From positions 1 to 20,838 of the IMG/VR virus record IMGVR_UViG_3300005043_000011: a DNA stretch of 20,838 bases; one strand, 5' to 3'. Below the pieces are notes generated by a model, which saw only the letters and a list, made by a program, of their open reading frames with translations, had not been told where the DNA came from and ran no database searches. Each line of letters begins with the position of its first letter. The stretch's first letter is position 1. The translations under genes were made by a program, and so were the position numbers. Below, piece by piece: positions 11,640-18,071 of the stretch. Origin of the DNA: a virus.

Positions 11640-11854
11640 TGACCGATGTACTTGATCAAGGTGCGAAGAAACGCGCACAAGAAAGCGCAGAGCTGCAAGA
11701 GAAACAGCTTGGAGCGCAGGCCCGAAAGGAGAAGCTGGCAGCTGCCGAATCAGAAAGCGAGGTTGCAAGACGAAAGCTAACAGCAAAGGGCGGCGGTATT
11801 CGTAGCAGTTTGCTAGCAACTAGCGAAACCGGTCTTTCCAAGACTCTGGGGTAA
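11639..11854 (+). CDS. Small conserved phage protein ending in a GGG.RSSLL.TS.TGL motif (71 aa)
   Basis: Residues 1-50 are an extremely charged helix (KKRAQESAELQEKQLGAQAR, then EKLAAAESESEVARRKL). The last 21 residues are compact and glycine-rich (KGGGIRSSLLATSETGLSKT, then LG). A short terminal motif of this kind (GR.SLL.T...GL) recurs in small proteins encoded just before portal genes in several phage groups, from memory. The function is unknown; a helix with a conserved peptide end suggests docking onto the connector or another virion protein. It starts in a TAATG junction and ends three bases before the portal gene. Confidence 0.55.
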   Translation: MTDVLDQGAKKRAQESAELQEKQLGAQARKEKLAAAESESEVARRKLTAKGGGIRSSLLATSETGLSKTLG

Positions 11855-11857
11855 AAT

Positions 11858-13396
11858 ATGGCTTTCTCTGATTTGGGCGGTATTGCCCAGCTATTGAAGC
11901 GCTTTAAGGCAGCACAAACGGAGTATGAACTATTCCGTCCTCTGCATCAGGAAGCGTATGATTTCACAGCACCTCAGCGTGAGACCTATCGGTTTCATTC
12001 TCCAGGGCAAGAAAAGACTCGCCATATATTTGACTCAACCGCTCCAGAGAATGCGGTTCAATACGTTGGGCGCGTTAAGTCTGCGACCATGCCCATCTGG
12101 CGGGAGTTTTTTAAGTTTACCGCTGGCTCTGTCGTTCCCAAAGAAGAAGAGGATGCAGTAAACAAAGATTTGGAAGCAGGAACGAAGGCGTTTTTTAATG
12201 CCCTGAATCATTCCAACTTTGATACTGAAGTAGATCCCGCCTTACTTGATTGGACGATTGGTACCGGTGCCATCATCATGGATTCTGGTGAGCTGTCTGG
12301 GCGTGACTTGTTCAGATTCACCAATGTTCCTCTGTCCGAGTTGTATCCTGAGAAGGCAATAAAAGGCCGCGTTCGCTCTGGATGGAGAAAGCAAAGTATT
12401 CCAGTTGGCCACATCAAGCAGCTTTGGCCTGATGCGAAACTGACTGAAAAGCTCGAAAAGATGCTTCAGAAAAACCCTGAGGGAATGGTAGATATTCTCA
12501 ACGGTTACCTTTTTAATGCCAAAGACGGCAAGTACTACAATGTCGTCATTCGTGAGACCGAAAAGCACGTGTTATTTCAACAGGCTTTCAACACTCAGCG
12601 GCTAATTATATTCCGTGCAGACGTTATACCCGGTGAAACGTTTGGTCGTGGGCCAGGAATTCGCCTATTACCTGACATTCGCACGTTAAACAAAATCATT
12701 GAGTTCGACTTGCGAGCACTTGCCCTGAATGTCGGCGGTATTTATACGGGAGTGAATGATGGTATTTTTAACCCCAATACCGTTAGGCTTTCTCCTAATA
12801 CTATTATTCCTGTTGCGTCGAATAATTCTAGCAACCCTACTCTTCTTCCTCTTAATACTGGGGGTAATCCTTCTGCTGTTGAAGTCAGGGTTAGAGATCT
12901 TAGGGAACGCATAGACAAGGCGTTTTTCTCCAACCCCTTAGGTGACATTAGCGACCCAGTTAGATCAGCCAGTGAGCAAATGGCTAGATTGCAGGATATG
13001 CTTAAACAGCGTGGTGCCTCGTTTGGTCGTTTACGTTCAGAACTTATCGATCGCATTGCTGAAACTGGCGTGGATATCCTCAAAGAGCTTGGCCGGTTCC
13101 CCGATATCAATATTGACGGTGAACAGGTAACGCTCAAGCACACGAGCCCATTAGCGCAAGCTGAAGACCTGGAAGACTTCCAAGCCATCCAGACATGGGC
13201 GAGCGCTAACATTTCTTTGATTGGTCCAGAGGTATTCATGGGAACCGCTAAGGTTGAAGACTTCGCCAAGGTTACTGCTAGAATGCTCGGTATACCTGCT
13301 GACTTGATCAGAACAGATGCTGAGCGTGAGCTAGTTGGCAAAGCTGCTGCCGAAGTGGCGCAGAACCAGTTAGGAGGCCAACCAGTTGAGCAATAA
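11858..13396 (+). CDS. Portal (head-tail connector) protein, T7 gp8 type
   Basis: This 512-aa protein matches the podovirus head-to-tail connector family. The N-terminus (LKRFKAAQTEYELFRPLHQE, then AYDFTAPQRE) and the FDSTAPENAVQYVGRVKSAT block followed by MPIWREFFKF (about 58-87) are family hallmarks, as are DLRALALNVGG and the later PLGDISDPVRSASEQMARLQ. As a ring of twelve it would form the vertex through which TerL pumps DNA and on which the tail assembles. Length is close to T7 gp8 (about 535). Its 3' end overlaps the following gene by 11 bases, and the AGGAGG within it (about 13371) serves that gene's TTG start. Confidence 0.92.
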   Translation: MAFSDLGGIAQLLKRFKAAQTEYELFRPLHQEAYDFTAPQRETYRFHSPGQEKTRHIFDSTAPENAVQYVGRVKSATMPIWREFFKFTAGSVVPKEEEDAVNKDLEAGTKAFFNALNHSNFDTEVDPALLDWTIGTGAIIMDSGELSGRDLFRFTNVPLSELYPEKAIKGRVRSGWRKQSIPVGHIKQLWPDAKLTEKLEKMLQKNPEGMVDILNGYLFNAKDGKYYNVVIRETEKHVLFQQAFNTQRLIIFRADVIPGETFGRGPGIRLLPDIRTLNKIIEFDLRALALNVGGIYTGVNDGIFNPNTVRLSPNTIIPVASNNSSNPTLLPLNTGGNPSAVEVRVRDLRERIDKAFFSNPLGDISDPVRSASEQMARLQDMLKQRGASFGRLRSELIDRIAETGVDILKELGRFPDINIDGEQVTLKHTSPLAQAEDLEDFQAIQTWASANISLIGPEVFMGTAKVEDFAKVTARMLGIPADLIRTDAERELVGKAAAEVAQNQLGGQPVEQ

Positions 13397-13652
13397 CCCA
13401 TTTGATGAGCTAGGTGCTCAGCCTGAATACTCCGACGAGATGAAAGCCCAGTTTGAAAAGCGTGACGAGCTTATTCATCGGGTTTTTGAGCAATCAGAGG
13501 CAGGCAAAGAATTGCTGGCAATGTGGCAGGATGCACTAATCATGACTCCAACCGCACAACCTGGCGACGACTTGCTGACAGTAGGCCTGAACGAAGGCCA
13601 TAAAACTTTTATCCGCAAAATAATCACAACCATCAGAAAGGTAGAGACATGA
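13386..13652 (+). CDS. Bbp19-like conserved phage protein (88 aa)
   Basis: TTG start (13386) with AGGAGG about nine bases upstream. The product begins MSNNPFDELGAQPEYSDEMK; conserved-looking points are RDELIHRVFEQSEAGKELLA, the PGDDLLTVGLNEGHKTFIRK segment and a terminal hydrophobic helix. The F...VF...G...L and D....EG.R pattern is that of a small protein called Bbp19-like in podoviruses, encoded between portal and scaffold. No biochemical role is established; virion or assembly accessory is probable from position. Its stop overlaps the scaffold start (ATGA). Confidence 0.55.
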   Translation: MSNNPFDELGAQPEYSDEMKAQFEKRDELIHRVFEQSEAGKELLAMWQDALIMTPTAQPGDDLLTVGLNEGHKTFIRKIITTIRKVET

Positions 13653-14443
13653 CAGATGAAGCCACGATCACAGATGAATCTTTGCTTGGCCAAGCGCCGA
13701 ATGGCTCGACGCCGCCAGCGGAGGGAGATGCGCCAAATCCAGAGGGAAACACTCCACCAGACGAAGGATCAAAGTTTGAATTCGTCCTCGACAAATACCG
13801 AACAGACGACAGAACAGAGCAACAATCCCTAGAAGAACAGGCCAAGGGCTATGGTGAGTTGCAATCTAAGTTTGGTTCATTCACTGGCGCACCAGAAGCC
13901 TACGAGATAACGCTGTCTGATGAGATTGTGGAAAAGGGTATCGAGATTGATTCAGAAGACCCGCTTCTTGTTCGTGCAATGGAGTTTGCCAAAGAAACCA
14001 ACATGAGCCAGGAAGGGTTTAACCAAATGGTTAACCTTCACGTTGAAAACCAGCTCGCTGAGCAACAAGCGCTATCGGAAGTTAAAGCCAGTGAATTCAA
14101 AGGCTTAGGTAATAACGCCCAGAGTCGTATTGATTCCGTCAACTCGTTTATTGGTGCTAATTTTGATGGTGAGATGGTTGCGGCCATTCAGGGCATGGCA
14201 ACCAGCGCTGAAAGTATCTCAGCAATTGAAGCGCTTATTGCTCGTTCTCGATCCGCCCCCATTGCTTCTGATGGTGGAGAATCAACGCCGGGTGTTACCG
14301 CCGACGAAATCAAGGCCATGCAGTTTGAAAAGGATGCGAACGGAAATCGACGCATCCAGACTGATGCAGCATTCAAGGCTGATTTCAAGAAAAAGCAGGC
14401 TCAGCTATACGGATCAGAGCCTTACCGTCAGTCAGTAGGTTGA
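13649..14443 (+). CDS. Scaffolding protein
   Basis: The 264-aa product is acidic and helical, with a disordered Pro/Gly/Glu N-terminus (GSTPPAEGDAPNPEGNTPPD), a middle region starting KFGSFTGAPEAYEITL and a lysine-rich C-terminal helix (TDAAFKADFKKKQAQLYGSE), the usual capsid-binding element in scaffolds. Its position directly before the major capsid gene and after the portal agrees with a role in prohead assembly, where it guides capsid polymerisation and is then lost. The GAPE.YE motif is common in podovirus scaffold proteins. ATG at 13649 overlaps the preceding TGA. A promoter for the capsid gene begins at its stop codon. Confidence 0.8.
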   Translation: MTDEATITDESLLGQAPNGSTPPAEGDAPNPEGNTPPDEGSKFEFVLDKYRTDDRTEQQSLEEQAKGYGELQSKFGSFTGAPEAYEITLSDEIVEKGIEIDSEDPLLVRAMEFAKETNMSQEGFNQMVNLHVENQLAEQQALSEVKASEFKGLGNNAQSRIDSVNSFIGANFDGEMVAAIQGMATSAESISAIEALIARSRSAPIASDGGESTPGVTADEIKAMQFEKDANGNRRIQTDAAFKADFKKKQAQLYGSEPYRQSVG

Positions 14444-14468
14444 TATCGCATAGAAATCAAACTATTAT
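14440..14468 (+). promoter_or_regulatory. Sigma70-like promoter for the major capsid gene
   Basis: TTGATA (14440-14445, 5 of 6) and TATTAT (14463-14468, 5 of 6) have an ideal 17-base spacer. It overlaps the scaffold stop codon and would start RNA near 14475, giving a leader of about 115 bases before the capsid ATG. It would allow extra capsid mRNA beyond the upstream operon. Confidence 0.6.
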
Positions 14469-14499
14469 CTAACCATATCCCACCGATACCCTCTCTGAG

Positions 14500-14546
14500 G
14501 CCGGAAAAACGGATGATCTTTGCTTTACGATCAAACCTTTTCCGGC
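14500..14546 (+). promoter_or_regulatory. Long hairpin in the capsid mRNA leader
   Basis: GCCGGAAAA (14500-14508) and TTTTCCGGC (14538-14546) form a perfect 9-bp stem; GG/CC and TGATC/GATCA (14514-14518, 14529-14533) continue it inward with small bulges to a 10-base loop. A second hairpin, CCTT-GATCT-AAGG (14548-14560), follows at once. No T-run follows, so RNA stabilisation, processing (RNase III-like) or translation control fits better than termination. Confidence 0.65.
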
Positions 14547-14590
14547 ACCTTGATCTAAGGCCACACTAGATACTCAAAGAGGGACATAAA

Positions 14591-15454
14591 ATGTCTAAGT
14601 TTCTAACACAAGCAGCAGTCACCGAGTTTGATGATGAAGTCAAACACGAATACCAAGGTTCAGGTCGGTTACGTCACACCGTTTCAATTCGCACAGGTGT
14701 TACCGGCGAAGCTTATAAATTCACCCGCATGGGCAAAGGTCAGGCTAATCAAAAAGCCAGCCAAGCCGATGTCACCCCGATGGACGTTGCGCATGATCGC
14801 CAGACGGCAACCATGCAAAACTGGAACGCTCCAGAATATACCGACATCTTCGACCAGGCAGAAGTCAACTTTGATGAGAAGCAGGAATTGGCGCAAACAA
14901 TCGCCAAGGCTTTGTCTCGTCGAGAAGATCAGCTGATTATCGATGCACTGGCTGCGGTTAGTTTTGTTACTACAAACGACAGTGATCCAGATACCGGTCG
15001 AATTTTTGACGACTCAGCAACAACCAACTTCACTCTTGGTCTTATTCGAAGCGCCGCAGGCCATTTGGATGATATCGAGTCAGATGAAGGTGATCGCCAT
15101 CTAGTATTGCGTGCGCAGGCTATGCAAAAGCTGTTAGAAGACACAGAGGTTACAAGCTCTGACTTCAACACAGTGAAAGCACTAGTGAATGGTGACCTTG
15201 ATTCCTACATGGGTTTCAAGTTCCACAAAATCGGTACTCGTGCCGAGGGTGGTTTGCCAGGTGTAGCTGCTGATCGAATAGCCTTCGCCTATCATAAGTC
15301 GGCAATCGGTATTGCCATTGGCTTGGATATGAAGACAACCATTGATTGGATCGCTCAAAAGACATCGTGGTTGGCAAACGGCATGTTTAAAGCTGGTGCG
15401 GTAGCTCGTGAACCCCAAGGCATCGTTAAATTGCAATACGACGAGACCGCTTAA
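14591..15454 (+). CDS. Major capsid protein
   Basis: The 287-aa product belongs to a podovirus capsid family recognised by VTEFDDEVKHEYQGSGRLRH near the N-terminus, the VTPMDVAHDRQTATMQNW block (about 61-79), APEYTDIFDQAEVNFDEKQE (82-101) and LAQTIAKALSRREDQLIIDA. An HK97-type fold is expected. It forms the icosahedral shell with the upstream scaffold. The gene is set apart from its neighbours: own promoter (14440), structured leader, GAGGGA before ATG, and an intrinsic terminator 14 bases after the stop, consistent with high expression. I see no frameshift or readthrough signal for a second capsid form. Confidence 0.9.
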   Translation: MSKFLTQAAVTEFDDEVKHEYQGSGRLRHTVSIRTGVTGEAYKFTRMGKGQANQKASQADVTPMDVAHDRQTATMQNWNAPEYTDIFDQAEVNFDEKQELAQTIAKALSRREDQLIIDALAAVSFVTTNDSDPDTGRIFDDSATTNFTLGLIRSAAGHLDDIESDEGDRHLVLRAQAMQKLLEDTEVTSSDFNTVKALVNGDLDSYMGFKFHKIGTRAEGGLPGVAADRIAFAYHKSAIGIAIGLDMKTTIDWIAQKTSWLANGMFKAGAVAREPQGIVKLQYDETA

Positions 15455-15467
15455 GGCTCATTTAATT

Positions 15468-15488
15468 GGGGGTGAAAGCCCCCTTTTT
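15468..15488 (+). terminator. Rho-independent terminator after the capsid gene
   Basis: GGGGG (15468-15472) and CCCCC (15479-15483) pair around TGAAAG, followed at once by TTTTT (15484-15488). It should end or reduce transcription after the major capsid gene and lower expression of later virion genes. Confidence 0.85.
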
Positions 15489-15511
15489 AGTACGAATTTG
15501 GAGAAAATATC

Positions 15512-15787
15512 ATGGCTTTTTCAGCAACTGAATTCCTGCCATTAAGTAGCATGGCAAACAGCAATGCACCTCGGCACTTCAGCTACACAACCCCTGACAC
15601 TAAGGCGACGGTGGTAGCTTCTGGCTATTTCGATGCTGCCGCACTTACTTTAAGCCTAAAGCAGGGCGACATTATCTGGTCTGTTGATTCGAATGGCGGA
15701 ACGGAAACGCTCACAACCATTTTCATTGACGCGGTTAGTGCTACAGGCGTGGTCACGGTGTTAAGTACAGTTCAAATATTGGCTTAA
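15512..15787 (+). CDS. Small virion-type protein sharing a domain with the next gene (91 aa)
   Basis: GGAG about nine bases before ATG. After an 18-residue lead the protein consists of one domain with APRHFSYTTPDTKATVVASG, then YFDAA, a LKQGDIIWSVDSNGG segment and a short strand-rich end. The next gene starts with the same pattern (SY..PDT....V.A.GYF.A ... GD.......G), so the two are paralogous in this region. Its position directly after the capsid gene and between two terminators suggests a decoration or minor head protein. The domain is familiar from podovirus head regions but has no proven function. A free copy could cap or compete for the same capsid site as the larger protein. Confidence 0.65.
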   Translation: MAFSATEFLPLSSMANSNAPRHFSYTTPDTKATVVASGYFDAAALTLSLKQGDIIWSVDSNGGTETLTTIFIDAVSATGVVTVLSTVQILA

Positions 15788-15810
15788 TTCTGGATGGCTT
15801 AGAAAATAAT

Positions 15811-15836
15811 AAAGGGGGCTTATGTCCCCTTTGTTT
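15811..15836 (+). terminator. Rho-independent terminator before the fiber-like gene
   Basis: AAAGGGG (15811-15817) and CCCCTTT (15826-15832) form a perfect 7-bp stem around GCTTATGT, followed by GTTT. The T-run is short, so termination may be partial. The stem overlaps nothing coding and ends six bases before the AAGGAG of the next gene. Confidence 0.7.
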
Positions 15837-15850
15837 CGAAGGAGTGAATA

Positions 15851-17242
15851 ATGTCGTTTGATCAGAAGAGTTTTGCAACAGTTGGCGGGCAGTCTTCAAA
15901 CACCCCGAAAATATATTCCTACCAGTCCCCAGACACGTTAAGCCAGGTTACCGCTGCAGGTTATTTCAACGCCAAAAGAGATCAGCTATCTGTTGGTGAT
16001 TGGCTATTCTCTGTCTTGTCAGATGGAAATAACCTACTGCAAATTCAAAGCGACACCTCTACAGCTTCGAAATCAGAATTAACGGTTGCGGCAAATAGAA
16101 CCAAAATAATCAACACCAAGGATGATCTTCCTGCCCCATCTGGCGGGATAATTACCTTAGAAACCGATACAAATTACGTCCTTGGCGATGATGTTGATAT
16201 AGGCACTGATAGAATATTCGTTATCAGTGGCACAACTTCGTGGACAAGCGAAAACATGTTTGGCGCAACCCTGACCTATACCGGAACAGGGGCAATGTTT
16301 AACGGCATTGATAGCAGCTTTAACATATTTACGGGGGCTCTTTCAGCTCCAAACGGCCAGATATTTCAGTTCCAAGACTCCGTGTCACCAGGAGTAAACA
16401 CGATAACAATCGATGATCTGTTAATAAGGAATGCGGCTAAGTTCGGTACATTTACTGATATGGCCAGCCTTGTTATCACCGTTACAGCTAACTTCAATAA
16501 CGATGATGGTGTTTCGGTCTTTGGTTCTACTTGGCGAATTATCTCCATTATTGGTTTCGGGCAAATATCAACGTCAGCAAGCTTTGTAGGTATTGACCTT
16601 GGGACTGCCTCCAGTACGGTGGTTACATTAATTGAAATATTTGTTAGTGCTCCAGCGGGTGCCGTTGGTATTACTGGCGCAGCTAATAGCGCCAACGTTA
16701 CGGCTGGCAATATTGGGCGCATAAGGGATTCTAACTTTGTTGGTGGCGTTACGCCGTTAACGGTTATCGTTCCAGAGGATTTCAGGTGGAGCATTCTAGA
16801 AAATGGCTCTATACCTGACACTATTCTTGACGCAATGGTCTCACTGAATGCCAACGCTACAGAGACGGTTATTGCCTCCGCTGGTGTGGCTGTTCAAATC
16901 CCTGGTACGTGGTCGGTAGAGAGACAATCGCATTTTATTGCATTAACGGACGGCACGATTCAATACATAGGGGAACGAGATTTTACGACCCCAGTGGATT
17001 TTTCAATAACGCAAAAATCAGCAAGCGGAACAAATAAAGCTACTACAACGTATATAGCGTTAAATGGTTCAATTATCACAAACAGCGGTAGAACAAATGA
17101 AGTAGGGCAGAATAACCCGCAATCAAACACAGTGTTATGGCAATTAACATTGTCCGAGGGTGATATTTTGTCTGGCTGGCATGCCAACGATAGCGACACA
17201 GTGAACCTCATAGCCGTAGATGCGCTAATTAGAGTACGTTAA
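15851..17242 (+). CDS. Fiber-like virion protein with capsid-region N-terminal domain (463 aa)
   Basis: Residues about 18-80 repeat the domain of the preceding gene (YSYQSPDTLSQVTAAGYFNA, then VGDWLF). Residues about 85-330 are Thr/Ser/Gly/Asn-rich with regularly spaced hydrophobic residues, consistent with a beta-helix or beta-prism shaft. The last ~120 residues look like a jelly-roll tip of trimeric phage fibers: a TYIALNGSIITNSGRTNEVG strand pair, NNPQSNTVLWQLTLSEGDIL, and an end SDTVNLIAVDALIRVR. It is probably a trimeric head or tail fiber, possibly for host attachment. Position next to the capsid gene favours attachment to the head. No endosialidase or hydrolase motif and no chaperone gene are visible. 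AAGGAG precedes the ATG. Confidence 0.6.
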   Translation: MSFDQKSFATVGGQSSNTPKIYSYQSPDTLSQVTAAGYFNAKRDQLSVGDWLFSVLSDGNNLLQIQSDTSTASKSELTVAANRTKIINTKDDLPAPSGGIITLETDTNYVLGDDVDIGTDRIFVISGTTSWTSENMFGATLTYTGTGAMFNGIDSSFNIFTGALSAPNGQIFQFQDSVSPGVNTITIDDLLIRNAAKFGTFTDMASLVITVTANFNNDDGVSVFGSTWRIISIIGFGQISTSASFVGIDLGTASSTVVTLIEIFVSAPAGAVGITGAANSANVTAGNIGRIRDSNFVGGVTPLTVIVPEDFRWSILENGSIPDTILDAMVSLNANATETVIASAGVAVQIPGTWSVERQSHFIALTDGTIQYIGERDFTTPVDFSITQKSASGTNKATTTYIALNGSIITNSGRTNEVGQNNPQSNTVLWQLTLSEGDILSGWHANDSDTVNLIAVDALIRVR

Positions 17243-17253
17243 TAGGTGAAATT

Positions 17254-17475
17254 ATGGAATTTTCAGAATTAGAACAGATTGTAAAATCGATGGTATCTCT
17301 GCAGGAAGCCTGCACAATCAAGAAGCTAGACTTCAAGAAAAGAGGCATGAGCGACTTAATGGAGCAGTCTCAGGGTGAAGCGCTTGGTATTGGTAAATGC
17401 ATATCAATAATTGGCGGCCTCTATCCTGAAGAAGTAAAAGCGATAACGCACCACGAAGAAACGCAAGAAGGGTAA
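17254..17475 (+). CDS. Hypothetical protein (73 aa)
   Basis: ATG at 17254 follows AGGTGA. The product begins MEFSELEQIVKSMVSLQEAC and is helical and charged, with GEALGIGKCISIIGGLYPEE and an acidic end (HHEETQEG). It resembles no family I can name. It sits between the fiber-like gene and tail tubular A with gaps of a few bases, so it is co-transcribed with virion genes. It could be a small assembly factor for the fiber or tail; this is context only. Confidence 0.55.
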   Translation: MEFSELEQIVKSMVSLQEACTIKKLDFKKRGMSDLMEQSQGEALGIGKCISIIGGLYPEEVKAITHHEETQEG

Positions 17476-17478
17476 CTT

Positions 17479-18069
17479 ATGGCCAACAGCAGCATAGACA
17501 TAGCGTCCAACGCCCTCATTTTGATTGGTGATGAGCCTATAAACAGCTTTAATGATCCAGGTGCCGGTGCTACTGCGGCTTCAAACCTGTATCAAGAAGT
17601 CAAAGAAACAGCGCTATCCTTTCATCCGTGGACTTGGGCATTAAAAGAGCAGGAATTATCAAGGCTTAGCGCAGCCCCCGACAGCAGAACAAATTTTCAG
17701 TTTGCTTTCCAGAAGCCCACCGACATGATAAGGATATGGCAGATCATGCCACACTCGTATTATGAAGAAGTTGGTGATCTGATTTATTCAAATGAACCCT
17801 CTCTATTTATGCGCTATGTCTTTGATGTTCCTGAGACCTCCATGTCTGCAAGCTTCGTTAAGGCGCTTGAATATCAAATGGCTGCAGAGATGGCAATTTC
17901 TGTTACTGAAGACGAGAAGAAAGCCGCCTTGTATGAAAGAAAAGCAGAAAAACAAATCATCAAAGCGTCTAACATCAATAGCCAGGGACACCCTCAAAAA
18001 TCTGTTGTTGATAGCCCCTTTGTTGATGCCAGACGCAGCGGATCAGGAAGTAACGGAAGAGGGCTTTAA
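17479..18069 (+). CDS. Tail tubular protein A (T7 gp11 type)
   Basis: The 196-aa protein matches T7 gp11-type tail tubular proteins: NALILIGDEPINSFNDPG near the N-terminus, LSFHPWTWALKEQELSRL (about 47-64), a FQKPTDMIRIWQI strand region, LIYSNEPSLFMRYVFDV and a helical end (ALEYQMAAEMAISVTEDEKK). Twelve copies normally form a ring between the portal and the nozzle made by tail tubular B, encoded directly downstream. Length is about that of T7 gp11 (196). The tail after residue 165 is serine/glycine-rich. Confidence 0.87.
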   Translation: MANSSIDIASNALILIGDEPINSFNDPGAGATAASNLYQEVKETALSFHPWTWALKEQELSRLSAAPDSRTNFQFAFQKPTDMIRIWQIMPHSYYEEVGDLIYSNEPSLFMRYVFDVPETSMSASFVKALEYQMAAEMAISVTEDEKKAALYERKAEKQIIKASNINSQGHPQKSVVDSPFVDARRSGSGSNGRGL

Positions 18070-18071
18070 CA

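Noticed and set aside
12742-13401. 219-aa minus-strand frame inside the portal gene
   Set aside because: Antisense to a clear portal; Ser/Leu-rich shadow composition; no supporting signals.
15400-15470. Programmed frameshift or readthrough for a minor capsid form
   Set aside because: No slippery heptamer near the capsid stop, and the downstream frame contains a terminator and no matching domain.
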